From assembly GCF_050306235.1 (NCBI RefSeq), contig NZ_JBLWFH010000008.1, positions 124,001 to 188,000 of the forward strand: DNA of 64,000 bases. Direction: 5' to 3'. The translations under genes were made by a program, and so were the position numbers. Within the stretch, counting starts at the first letter, position 1, and each line of letters starts with the position of its first letter. The notes below the pieces were generated by a model, which ran no database searches, was not told where the DNA came from, and saw only the letters and a list, made by a program, of their open reading frames with translations. Positions 26,101 to 34,601 of this stretch are shown here, piece after piece. This stretch comes from Glaciecola sp947496235. GTDB lineage: Bacteria > Pseudomonadota > Gammaproteobacteria > Enterobacterales > Alteromonadaceae.

Positions 26101-26341
26101 TACTGACGATCATAAACTTACCTTGTTCTTCGATATCGAAAACTTAGGTAACTTGTTAAATGATGATTGGGGTCGTGTTGAGCGTACTCGTTACGAATAT
26201 GAGCGCGCTGTAGTAGCTGCTCAAATCGTAGACGGTCAATATGAGTACTTCGATTTAAGAAATCCAGATAGCATTTCTAACAATGAAATTCTCTCTCAAT
26301 CAGTATGGCAACTACAACTAGGTGTTAAATACCAGTTCTAA
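23108..26341 (+). CDS. Oar-like TonB-dependent receptor
   Basis: A 1077-residue outer-membrane protein. Signal peptide (residues about 1-26, ending AAVAQ), then a carboxypeptidase-regulatory-like beta-sandwich (TIRGNVASEAGTTVPNATVTI, residues about 32-110), a plug with SIAGANNRFNSLTVDGV, and a long beta-barrel ending in Phe (QLQLGVKYQF), as outer-membrane barrels do. This is the layout of the Oar group; ligands can be peptides or other polymers. ATG 23108 follows TTAGGAAAC. A terminator follows, so it is a separate unit from the carbohydrate locus downstream. Confidence 0.9.
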   Translation: MFKKNKLNRIAIAVAMTVGLSTAAVAQTTTSTIRGNVASEAGTTVPNATVTITHVPSGTVSTATTNDSGVFSARGLRVGGPYTVTISGSGFAPIKVDNVYLSLDQTMSLPVTVEMRSTTEVITVTGSTIAGGGFLNEGIGTSLGLEAIGEVASIDRDITDVAELSPFASVNPQSGGAKELSIAGANNRFNSLTVDGVGMGDRFGLNANGYPTQRSPISLDAIESLSIQVAPFDVEYNGFTGGTVNAVTKSGTNEFHGSLSYYTTSDSMIGDKSRDEEFDFIFEEDTFVATLGGPIIKDKLFFFVAYDKYEEVAPLQNGPVGSGALNIEPNITMDDVAAVGQIVSDVWGFDIGDFTKGDAEDEKILANIDWNINDDHRAKFTYILTDGNSIAEQNGNNFLPFGNVLGASSAWYNRSERVESYIAHVFSDWTANFSTQFKIASTDQKTGQNSINGAEFPNFAVFLREVDGEDNFLSIGPDRFRHGNELDQKFMQYKFLASYTMGDHIFKAGYEREEVDVDNLFAQNSEGSYLFDSLEDLRNATASGLLYNNATTNDENDLRAIWGYTSNSLYLQDSWDVDGYLTVDAGIRYDWYESEGSIRRNQNFVDRYGYSNTTDIDGLDVILPRLSFKWLASDTVTIRGGVGRFSGGSPGVWISNSYSNDGVIADASNLDGPIAVPTTPDPATGQYIPQEALDALANEAPDGDVNALSPDFEIPTTWKYNLGLAYYADELPLIGEGWTFSVDYLYNKLENATYWYDQRCETALAFSPDGRGVYDCGSDLDGDGSRDPEALVVGSVDLGSSNLVAVSASNDWDTDYGYFDFFVSYTHSDVDDIGYGTSSTATSNYSDFAAYDRQRPTEGTSSFQTEHMLKMRFNWSKELIEGYETKVSIFATRRTGQPYSYTFNENNNCVLDIGGGRCARESRNDDAGHLLYVPTGIDDPLFAASSFDGDLAAQQAFFDYINSSELAKYAGGIAPRNGDNSSWSTIVDLRIQQELPAFTDDHKLTLFFDIENLGNLLNDDWGRVERTRYEYERAVVAAQIVDGQYEYFDLRNPDSISNNEILSQSVWQLQLGVKYQF

Positions 26342-26397
26342 TTTGTTAGAAAACTGATGATATTTAATATCAGAGGCTAATAGTTAGCTAATATTCA

Positions 26398-26425
26398 AAA
26401 CCCTCCTTATGGAGGGTTTTTTTAT
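26398..26425 (+). terminator. Rho-independent terminator after the Oar-like receptor
   Basis: ACCCTCC pairs with GGAGGGT around TTAT, followed by seven T. Confidence 0.88.
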
Positions 26426-26591
26426 ATATAAAATATATTTTTCACTTGTAAATTCTTTGTTAAACATCTATTTTAAAAGCGCTTACTTTCATTAGAATTT
26501 TATTGAATTAGTGAGCAATAAACGCATGGGGTTTTTATTTGGGACCTCATTCCCTGTTAATTTGAGACGAATTCTTATAGCGAATCGATTG

Positions 26592-27401
26592 ATGACAGCT
26601 AATCAACCAAGTGAAAAATTGCAATCTGGACTCTATGAAAAGTCAGTTGTGACAGAAAAAAGTTACACTGCACCAGCCTTGGAAAAAGGATTGGACATCA
26701 TTGAACTGCTTGCAACGCTTAGCGAAGGTTTAAAGCTAAAAGAAATAGCTGCTCAGTTAAATAAGTCTGTGTCTGAGATTTTTAGAATGGTTTGTGTGCT
26801 AGAAAAACGACAGTACATACACCTTGATAGCGAAACAGAAAAATACCACATTTCAATTAAACTGTTTGAAGTGGCTTTTGGGCAATACCCAGTAAAAACC
26901 TTATCTGAAGTCGCTACTAAAGAGTTATCTTACTTAACCAAAGAGATAAAGCAGTCTGCTTATTTATCTGTGCTTAATAATGAAAGTACTATCGTTACTG
27001 CTTATCAAGAAAGCCCAACAGAAAACCATTTTAAAGTGGGGTTAGGAAGTTCTGCTCCTATTTTAGATAGTTGTGCTGGGCATGTTTTTGTTGCCTACAT
27101 GGACGATAGTGATTATGTCAAGATTCAACAGCAATTTGGCATAACATTCGAACCTACACGACTCGAAAATCTGAAGCGCGTTATCCTTAATCAAGGTTAT
27201 GAACGAATGCTGAGCAAAAAGATTCAAGGCATTGAAGAGATAGGCTTTCCAGTATTTGATCGAATGAATAGAATAGTTGCATGTTTGGTTGTGCCATTCT
27301 TACATTATCTAGACAATTCCAATGTGGTTGACATTAACACTGCTATTCAAGAAGCAGGGTTAAGCGCTCAAAGAATGACAATTGCATTATCGACTAGTTA
27401 A
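26592..27401 (+). CDS. IclR family transcriptional regulator
   Basis: About 269 residues. An N-terminal winged helix (APALEKGLDIIELLATLSEGLKLKEIAAQLNKSVSEIFRMVCVLEKRQYI, residues about 28-77) is followed by an IclR effector domain (GSSAPILDSCAGHVFVAYM; then GIEEIGFPVFDRMNRIVACLVV). ATG 26592 gives a normal-length N-terminus; the frame also opens at GTG 26511. It sits just upstream of the GH95 gene and is the natural candidate to control the glycan locus, perhaps through the ACCAATTGGT palindrome at 27465. Confidence 0.87.
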   Translation: MTANQPSEKLQSGLYEKSVVTEKSYTAPALEKGLDIIELLATLSEGLKLKEIAAQLNKSVSEIFRMVCVLEKRQYIHLDSETEKYHISIKLFEVAFGQYPVKTLSEVATKELSYLTKEIKQSAYLSVLNNESTIVTAYQESPTENHFKVGLGSSAPILDSCAGHVFVAYMDDSDYVKIQQQFGITFEPTRLENLKRVILNQGYERMLSKKIQGIEEIGFPVFDRMNRIVACLVVPFLHYLDNSNVVDINTAIQEAGLSAQRMTIALSTS

Positions 27402-27464
27402 TTACTAACTCCCTTCTTAAGTCCAAATCTATAAAACACTGCCAGTCTCAAAAGCCAAACCTCG

Positions 27465-27523
27465 ACCAATTGGTTATATTAAATATAAAAAACAATTTGA
27501 TATACAAAATAAATCCGTATAGT
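27465..27523 (+). promoter_or_regulatory. Candidate operator and promoter of the glycan locus
   Basis: A perfect palindrome ACCAATTGGT (27465-27474) lies upstream of TTGATA (27497-27502) and TATAGTAT (27518-27525), a sigma70-like arrangement with a 15-17 base spacer. It lies 36 bases before the GH95 start codon. Confidence 0.45.
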
Positions 27524-27560
27524 ATTTACACATTCATTTTACAAATGGTTTACAAGTTGC

Positions 27561-29987
27561 GTGTCTGAAAACGAATACATTCATAGACAAATATGCATTT
27601 TTAAAGGGCTGCCCAAGTACTCAGCTCCTTTTTTGCTGTTTTTTTGTTGGAGTTTTTCGTCATTCGCAAATGCTTCGTCAACTCAAACAATATGGTTTGA
27701 CCAACCAGGTAGTGATTGGGAAAGTGAGACCTTACCCATAGGTAATGGCTATATGGGCGCCAGTATTTTAGGCGGGGTCGCTGAAGATAAAATAAATGTA
27801 GCTGAAAAATCACTATGGACAGGTGGTCCCAGAGGTAAAGAGGCTTTTACTCGCGGTTGGCCTGACAAGCCTGAACAATATCAAGCAAAAGTAAAGCAGA
27901 TGCAGGATTTACTGTTTCAACAAAAATCAGTAACTCCAGAAGTCATGGCTGACGCCCTAGGGCACGAAATGACAGGTTACGGTAGCTACCAAGCGTTTGC
28001 TGATATTGTACTAATGACTCCTCATCAGGAGATTAATGTAACCGATTACAGTCGCGTTTTAGATATGGATTCGGCCACTGTTACCGTCACCTATCAAAAC
28101 CAAGGTATTGAGTTTCAACGAGAATATTTTGTCAGTTATCCAGATAATGCCCTTGTTGTAAGAATATCTGCAGATAAAGCCAATCAGGTTAATGCAACCT
28201 TTAGTTTGCGACTTCCTGAGAACAGACAAAAAGACATTCGCTACCACGACAAAGGAATGTCTCTAACTGGTCACTTAGATGACAACCAATTGGCCTTTGC
28301 TGCCGAAGCCTATATTCAAACGGAAAATGGTATTAGTGAAGTTACTGACAAGGGTTTTGTTGTCAGCAATGCTGATGCAGTTACTCTTTATTTTGTTGCA
28401 GCAACCCAATATGAAAATGTTTTTCCGGACTATCTAGGGCAAGATCCAGTAGAAAAGGTAAAAGCTCGAATCGCTAACTTGCAACAAACGAGTTATGCAA
28501 AAGTCAAACAGACTCACCTAGAAGATTATCAAAAGCTGTTTAAACGCGTTGATTTAGATCTCGGTGGTGAAAGCGGTGATTTGCCAACGGACCAACAACT
28601 GGCTTTGTATAACCAAAATAAGTTACCAGCAGCACAAATGCGGGCGCTTGAAGAAGTTTTTTATCAATACGGTCGTTACTTGTTAATTGCATCCTCCCGT
28701 GCTGGAAGCTTACCTGCAAATTTGCAAGGTGTTTGGAATAATTATGAATACGCACCTTGGAGTGCGGACTACCATTTCAACATTAATCTGCAGATGAACT
28801 ATTGGCTGGCTGACATGACCAATCTGTCAGAAACCAATATGCCGTTGTTTGATTATATAGATGCCTTGATTCCTGCTGGAGAAATTGCAGCTAAGAAATT
28901 ACTTGGCGCAAATGGCTGGACCGCCTTTTTGAATTCAAATATTTGGGGCTTTAGTGGCACCATAGCCTGGCCCACAGCATTTTGGCAACCGGAAGCCGGT
29001 GCTTGGCTAGCACAGCATTATTACCAGCATTACCTGTTTACACTCGATAAAGAATTTTTGCAGCAAAGAGCTTGGCCAGTGTTAAAAGGTGCGAGTGAAT
29101 TTTGGTTGGATGTTTTAGTTACTGACCCAAATACAAACACCTTAGTCGTCTCACCTTCTTTTTCTCCTGAGCACGGAGATTTCACCATAGCAGCGGCTAT
29201 GTCCCAACAATTGGTGACTGAGCTACTCACGAGCACCTTACAGGTGGCTGAATTGTTAAATGAAAAACAATGGGTTGAGCGCATTCAAGCTGCATTACCA
29301 AAGTTGGAAACGGGTTTAAACATTGGAAGCTGGGGGCAATTACAAGAATGGCGAGAAGATGTTGATGATAAGTCATCAAGGCATCGTCATGTTTCACAGC
29401 TTTATGCTTTGCATCCTGGGAACCAAATATCACCAAGCAAAACACCTGCATTAGCAGAAGCGGCTAAAACCACCCTCAATGCTCGTGGTGATGGTGGAAC
29501 GGGCTGGAGCAAAGCGTGGAAAATTAATTTCTGGGCACGATTATTAGATGGCAATCGAGCGCACAAATTACTTAAAGAGCAATTTAGTCATAGCACCTTG
29601 AAAAATTTATGGGATAACCATCCACCGTTTCAAATAGACGGAAATTTTGGCGCTGTGTCAGGTATGACAGAAATGTTATTACAAAGTCACCAGGGAAGCC
29701 TTTCGCTTTTGCCTGCTTTGCCAGAGGCATGGGAGAAAGGTTCAGTAAATGGATTGCGAGCAAGAGGCAATTTTGATGTTTCTTTATCATGGAATGATCA
29801 TTCGCTAGTAGAAGCTAGCATTAAATCGGGTGTTGACAATGTTGTGTCGGTTTCAAACACGGCCTTTAACACACCTATTAAAGTGTTATCTAAAGGGAAA
29901 CCAGTACCCTTTAGTAAAATTGGCGAGTTTGAAATTCGCTTTAATTCAATGGCCGGGCAGGTGTATCAAATACTTGTTGGTCAATGA
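27561..29987 (+). CDS. GH95 family alpha-L-fucosidase or related glycosidase
   Basis: An 808-residue secreted enzyme. GH95 signatures are clear: PIGNGYMGASILGG and KSLWTGGP near the N-terminus, FNINLQMNYW (the paired Asn residues that act with the base), SPSFSPEHG (general acid Glu) and QIDGNFGAVSGMTEMLL. Members remove alpha-1,2-linked L-fucose, as in xyloglucan side chains, or L-galactose. The start is GTG 27561, giving a signal peptide near residues 20-40 (APFLLFFCWSFSSFANAS). First gene of the glycan locus; the receptor gene starts 76 bases after its stop. Confidence 0.9.
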   Translation: MSENEYIHRQICIFKGLPKYSAPFLLFFCWSFSSFANASSTQTIWFDQPGSDWESETLPIGNGYMGASILGGVAEDKINVAEKSLWTGGPRGKEAFTRGWPDKPEQYQAKVKQMQDLLFQQKSVTPEVMADALGHEMTGYGSYQAFADIVLMTPHQEINVTDYSRVLDMDSATVTVTYQNQGIEFQREYFVSYPDNALVVRISADKANQVNATFSLRLPENRQKDIRYHDKGMSLTGHLDDNQLAFAAEAYIQTENGISEVTDKGFVVSNADAVTLYFVAATQYENVFPDYLGQDPVEKVKARIANLQQTSYAKVKQTHLEDYQKLFKRVDLDLGGESGDLPTDQQLALYNQNKLPAAQMRALEEVFYQYGRYLLIASSRAGSLPANLQGVWNNYEYAPWSADYHFNINLQMNYWLADMTNLSETNMPLFDYIDALIPAGEIAAKKLLGANGWTAFLNSNIWGFSGTIAWPTAFWQPEAGAWLAQHYYQHYLFTLDKEFLQQRAWPVLKGASEFWLDVLVTDPNTNTLVVSPSFSPEHGDFTIAAAMSQQLVTELLTSTLQVAELLNEKQWVERIQAALPKLETGLNIGSWGQLQEWREDVDDKSSRHRHVSQLYALHPGNQISPSKTPALAEAAKTTLNARGDGGTGWSKAWKINFWARLLDGNRAHKLLKEQFSHSTLKNLWDNHPPFQIDGNFGAVSGMTEMLLQSHQGSLSLLPALPEAWEKGSVNGLRARGNFDVSLSWNDHSLVEASIKSGVDNVVSVSNTAFNTPIKVLSKGKPVPFSKIGEFEIRFNSMAGQVYQILVGQ

Positions 29988-30063
29988 GAGCATTCACAAT
30001 CTTGTGACATTCATTTTGCTATGAATGCCATATGTAAGTTAGATGGAAAAGGTAAAACTAAAT

Positions 30064-33012
30064 ATGCAAAGCACACAACAACACAAAAATGGCGCACTAT
30101 TTAAGCGCACAAAAACATCTCTGAGCATTTTAGCTGCTTTGGGAATTATGCTACCAAATTTAGCCCTTGCTCAGGAGCAGGAAGCTGAACCGGAAAATAC
30201 TGAAGATACTGAAGTCATTGAAGTTAAGGGGCTACGCTCGAGTATTATCTCCGCACAGATGGTTAAAATGAACTCTAACAAGATCATGGACGGAATCAGT
30301 GCTGATGATATTGGTGCCTTACCTGACCGAAGTGTTACAGAGACGCTACAACGGGTTGCTGGTGTTGCCATCGACAGATATATGTCCCAAGGCGATCCAG
30401 AACATTTTTCTGTAGAAGGTAATGGTGTAATCGTTCGCGGTCTTACTCAAGTGCGAAGTGAGCTTAACGGTCGTAGTACATTCAGTGCCAATGGCGGTCG
30501 AACTTTAAGTTTCGGTGATGTTCCACCTGAACTTTTAGCCGCGGTAAATGTTTATAAAAGTCCGACTGCTGACCAAATCGAAGGTGGGTTAGCAGGTACT
30601 ATTGATTTAGAAACGCGTTTGCCATTCCACGCCAGTGAGCGTGAGTTTGCTTTCAATATTTCAGCAAACTACGGTGACAAAGTAAAAGATACAACGCCTG
30701 CGTATTCGTTCTTATATAGCGATACCTGGGATACTGATATCGGTAAAATTGGTTTCTTAGCAGATATTGCCTATTCAGAACTATCTACCCGCAATGATTC
30801 AATGTATGTTCGTCCGTTTTTTGCTAGAGACGACATTGCTGGGCAAGAAGGCAATACGGTTTATATTCCTCGTGGCGCTGACTGGCGTTCAATGAACTTT
30901 AACCGTGAGCGTACTGGGCAATATGCCGCAGTTCAATGGGAACCTGCAGAAAATCACGAATTGACACTTACTTATTTCAACAGCCGTTATGAAATGATGT
31001 GGGATGAAGATGCGATTTTCGTCAGTAATGACATCACTGCGTTACAAGCGACAGAAGATAGCACCTATGATGCCAATGGTGCCATGTTAACCGGTCGAGT
31101 TACCCAGGATTCTGGTATTGTGATGGGTTCTGATATTCGTGTTTCAAGAGAAGATTCTGAAACTAACGATATCGCCTTAGAATATGAATACACAGGTGAA
31201 GCTTTCAATTTCAGTATTCAAGCGCAACGAGTTAAAGCAACGACTGAAAAGCTGGATTCTACAGTAGCAGTTGCAGTGCGTGTTCCTTATATCGACATTG
31301 ACTTGTCTGGTTCATTACCTGCGATTACTTCTGACGCAGCTGTGCTAGGCGATGTTGATAGCTATCGTTGGGACTTCTTGATGGACAATCAAGTAGATAA
31401 CGAAGCTGAAATGACTTCTTTGCAAGTTGATTTTGATTACTTCCTAGATAATGACGTTTTCCACACTGTGCATTTCGGTGCACGATTCAGTGATTCTAAC
31501 TCTGATAACTTTGACAGTGGATACAACTGGGGTGCAATTGGTAACTGGTTGATTGATGCTGGTGCTGTGGTAAGCGGTGCAAACCCTTCTGCTTCAGACG
31601 TGAATATCAACGAGTTCAACGATTTCTTCTCTGGTGATGTACCTCGACCTGCGAATATCTACGCGCCTTTACGTTATTACGCAGAAGGCTTCCCAGAAAG
31701 TTATGACGAAGTTAAGAGCCGAATTGAATACGTTGATTGGGCTGAAGGTGCGGCATGGCAACCTCGTGATTTAACTGATGACCAATGGTACAACAATCAA
31801 GAAGAGAAAACCCAGTCTGCATACGTGATGTTTGACTACTCCTTCAATGATTTAAAATATCCGGTTAGCGGTAACGTAGGTGTACGTTATGTAAAAACTG
31901 AAAATACTGCGATTGGTTCAGTTATTTTCCCAGCGAACTTATTGTTTGGTGACGGTGGATTTTTCCCATTCGAAGCTGAACATAGCTACTCGAACGTGTT
32001 ACCAAGCATGAACATGAAAATCGAGTTAACGGATGATTTATTACTTCGTTTAGCAGCGGCTAAAGCTATGGCTCGTCCAGATTATAGTCGTTTACAATCT
32101 AGACTTGAGTTTAGTGCAGACATTAGAGAAGACCGTCGTGATGCCTTGTTAGATGACCAAGGAAATCCTTTACCAGGAGTTACAATTACTGCGGCTGACT
32201 TTAATCTAGGTGCAAGTGCGAATACTAACCCTTATCTAGACCCAATCGAATCTACACAGTTGGATTTATCTCTAGAATGGTACTACGCTCCAGGCAGCTC
32301 TGCTTACATTGCTTTGTTTAACAAAGACATCAAGGGCTATGAAGTGGAAGAGTTTGTAACTGAAACTTATGACGCCCCAGGACCTGACGGAACTCGTCCG
32401 CTGGACTTTAATTTCCAACGTCCAGTAAGTACTGGTGAAGCAGATATTCGCGGTTTTGAACTTAGTGTAAACCACTTCTTTACTGATTTGCCTGCGCCAT
32501 TCGATGGTTTTGGTATCCAAGCTAACTATACTTACATTGACAGTAAAACTGATGTTAAGCCTGAAGGTGACCCAGTAGATACTGATGGAAGTAGCTATGG
32601 TGTTCAACCGTACCGAGGTCTTTCGAAAAATGCCTATAACTTAGTTGGTATTTATCAGAAAAATGATTGGACTGTACGTCTAGCTTATAACTGGAGAAGT
32701 GAGTTCTTAACCTCTATCGGTGCTAATGGCTTTAACGGTACAACGCCAATTTCACCTGAAGGTTATGTTCGTCCAAGTGGCGTAGGTACTGATAATTTCT
32801 GGCGCTTACCTGTATTGAATGATGCAGCAGGTTATCTAGATGGTTCAGTGTCTTACCAAGTGAATGAAAACTTCACTGTCATTTTGGAAGCTAACAACCT
32901 AAGTAATACTATTACTAAGAACATAATGCGACAAAATGGTGCGGGCGATCATAATTCTGCCTATCACCAAAATGATACGCGATTTGCGTTATCGTTACGT
33001 GGCAAGTTCTAA
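30064..33012 (+). CDS. TonB-dependent receptor of the glycan locus
   Basis: About 982 residues. Signal peptide ending LPNLALA, a TonB-box-like segment (TEVIEVKGLRSSI), a plug domain (ADDIGALPDRSVTETLQRVAGVAIDR, then GLTQVRSELNGR) and a barrel ending in FALSLRGKF. The plug pattern is that of the large Xanthomonas/Caulobacter-type receptors used for oligosaccharide import. ATG 30064 has AAAAGGT upstream; an in-frame ATG at 30043 is possible. Placed between GH95 and the halogenase-like genes, it probably imports xyloglucan oligosaccharides. No SusD-like gene is present, as expected for Proteobacteria. Confidence 0.92.
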   Translation: MQSTQQHKNGALFKRTKTSLSILAALGIMLPNLALAQEQEAEPENTEDTEVIEVKGLRSSIISAQMVKMNSNKIMDGISADDIGALPDRSVTETLQRVAGVAIDRYMSQGDPEHFSVEGNGVIVRGLTQVRSELNGRSTFSANGGRTLSFGDVPPELLAAVNVYKSPTADQIEGGLAGTIDLETRLPFHASEREFAFNISANYGDKVKDTTPAYSFLYSDTWDTDIGKIGFLADIAYSELSTRNDSMYVRPFFARDDIAGQEGNTVYIPRGADWRSMNFNRERTGQYAAVQWEPAENHELTLTYFNSRYEMMWDEDAIFVSNDITALQATEDSTYDANGAMLTGRVTQDSGIVMGSDIRVSREDSETNDIALEYEYTGEAFNFSIQAQRVKATTEKLDSTVAVAVRVPYIDIDLSGSLPAITSDAAVLGDVDSYRWDFLMDNQVDNEAEMTSLQVDFDYFLDNDVFHTVHFGARFSDSNSDNFDSGYNWGAIGNWLIDAGAVVSGANPSASDVNINEFNDFFSGDVPRPANIYAPLRYYAEGFPESYDEVKSRIEYVDWAEGAAWQPRDLTDDQWYNNQEEKTQSAYVMFDYSFNDLKYPVSGNVGVRYVKTENTAIGSVIFPANLLFGDGGFFPFEAEHSYSNVLPSMNMKIELTDDLLLRLAAAKAMARPDYSRLQSRLEFSADIREDRRDALLDDQGNPLPGVTITAADFNLGASANTNPYLDPIESTQLDLSLEWYYAPGSSAYIALFNKDIKGYEVEEFVTETYDAPGPDGTRPLDFNFQRPVSTGEADIRGFELSVNHFFTDLPAPFDGFGIQANYTYIDSKTDVKPEGDPVDTDGSSYGVQPYRGLSKNAYNLVGIYQKNDWTVRLAYNWRSEFLTSIGANGFNGTTPISPEGYVRPSGVGTDNFWRLPVLNDAAGYLDGSVSYQVNENFTVILEANNLSNTITKNIMRQNGAGDHNSAYHQNDTRFALSLRGKF

Positions 33013-33041
33013 GTCATAACAAGAGTAAATTGCTAGAAATT

Positions 33042-33068
33042 AAAGGCACCGTTAACTCGGTGCCTTTT
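33042..33068 (+). terminator. Terminator-like hairpin between receptor and halogenase genes
   Basis: AAAGGCACCG pairs with CGGTGCCTTT around TTAACT, with a short T-run. It may reduce expression of the downstream genes relative to the receptor. Confidence 0.7.
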
Positions 33069-33092
33069 GATTGACAGCAAGATGGAGGTAGT

Positions 33093-34601
33093 TTGCAAGC
33101 GCAACCCATAAAAGAAATATTAGTAGTAGGCGGTGGAACTGCAGGTTGGATGACAGCCGCTGCATTAGCTAACCGACTTCCTAGTCATTTCTGTAAAGTG
33201 ACATTGGTCGAATCAGAGGCCATTGGTACTGTGGGTGTGGGCGAGTCAACGATTCCGCACATAAGGCAATTCAATGAAACCTTAGGCATTGATGAAGCCA
33301 CCTTTATGAAAGAGACCAGTGCCACTGTTAAATTGGGCATTAGGTTTGATAATTGGGGTAATATTAACCAGCAGTATTTTCATCCATTTGGAGAATACGG
33401 CGAAATAACTAAGGGAATAGACTTTCATCAATATTGGCTTAAAGAAAGGGCCGCTGGCAGTGATATGTCGATCAATGCATATTCAATTGCTGCGTCTTCA
33501 GGTTTAGCCAATAAGTTTCCCTTATCTACTCATCAAAAAACTACCAAATTTTCTGATTACAACTATTCCTATCATATTGATGCTGGCAAGTACGCTTTAT
33601 TTCTTAGAAAGTATGCTGAAAATAAAGGCGTAAAACGCGTTGAAGGCAAAGTAGTAAAAGTAGATAAGCATGAAAACGGATTTTTAAAATCAGTTACCTT
33701 AGAAGATGGCACCCATCTTCAGGCCGACTTTTTTGTAGATTGCAGTGGCTTTAGGGGCTTACTCATTGATCAACAAATGCAAAGTCAATTTATCCATTGG
33801 AATAAATGGTTGCTGACTAATAGCGCTGTGGCTGTACCCAGTGAACGAAATGATCAGTTAAATCCTTACACTATTGCATCGGCGCAATCGGCTGGTTGGC
33901 GTTGGCAGATCCCGCTGCAACATAGAATGGGTAACGGATACGCTTATAGCAATGCGCACATAGATGACCAAACCGCTATTGATACCTTAATGCAAGCATT
34001 ACCGGGCAAGGCCTTAGCGGAGCCGCGTATCATTCGATATCAGCCGGGAAGACGAGAGGCCAGTTGGGTCAAAAACTGTTTGGCGGTAGGCTTATCTTCT
34101 GGGTTTTTAGAGCCGCTAGAATCAACGAGTATCTATTTAATTCAATTGGGTATTACCAAATTTTTAGAATTGTTGCCGAGTAGAGATTGTCCTCAGGCAA
34201 ACATAAACGAATATAACAAACTAATTGCGCGTTCTTATGAAGTTATTCGCAATTTTATCATCTTACATTTTCATGTTACCCAGCGCGACGACACCGAGTT
34301 TTGGCGTTATTGCAGGCATATGGCAATTCCAGACGAATTGCAAAATCGACTCGAATTATTTGCTGAATCTGGTCGAATCGATATTTCACAGTTCGGCGTT
34401 TGGCCAGCCGTGTGCATTGGCCAAAATCTTATTCCTAAATATTATGATTCTCGCTTGGATACTTTTGGCGACGAATATATTCAGCAGTATTTACAACAAA
34501 CTCGGAAAAAAATATCCGAGGCTGTTGCTCAAATGCCAAGTGCAGACGAGTTTATTGCCTTTAAGTTGAGCCAAGCGAAATCGGGGGATATGTCATGTTA
34601 A
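33093..34601 (+). CDS. Flavin-dependent tryptophan halogenase family protein
   Basis: A 502-residue protein. FAD-binding GGGTAGWMTAAAL (residues about 11-23), the conserved Lys in VKLGIRFDNW, and the WxWxIP motif (GWRWQIPLQHR) that defines this group are all present. Characterised relatives chlorinate or brominate tryptophan or other aromatics using FADH2, so a flavin reductase would be needed; none is here. Homologues often lie beside TonB-dependent receptors in marine and plant-associated bacteria with unknown roles. The start is TTG 33093 with GGAGG close upstream. Overlaps the next gene by seven bases. Confidence 0.88.
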   Translation: MQAQPIKEILVVGGGTAGWMTAAALANRLPSHFCKVTLVESEAIGTVGVGESTIPHIRQFNETLGIDEATFMKETSATVKLGIRFDNWGNINQQYFHPFGEYGEITKGIDFHQYWLKERAAGSDMSINAYSIAASSGLANKFPLSTHQKTTKFSDYNYSYHIDAGKYALFLRKYAENKGVKRVEGKVVKVDKHENGFLKSVTLEDGTHLQADFFVDCSGFRGLLIDQQMQSQFIHWNKWLLTNSAVAVPSERNDQLNPYTIASAQSAGWRWQIPLQHRMGNGYAYSNAHIDDQTAIDTLMQALPGKALAEPRIIRYQPGRREASWVKNCLAVGLSSGFLEPLESTSIYLIQLGITKFLELLPSRDCPQANINEYNKLIARSYEVIRNFIILHFHVTQRDDTEFWRYCRHMAIPDELQNRLELFAESGRIDISQFGVWPAVCIGQNLIPKYYDSRLDTFGDEYIQQYLQQTRKKISEAVAQMPSADEFIAFKLSQAKSGDMSC

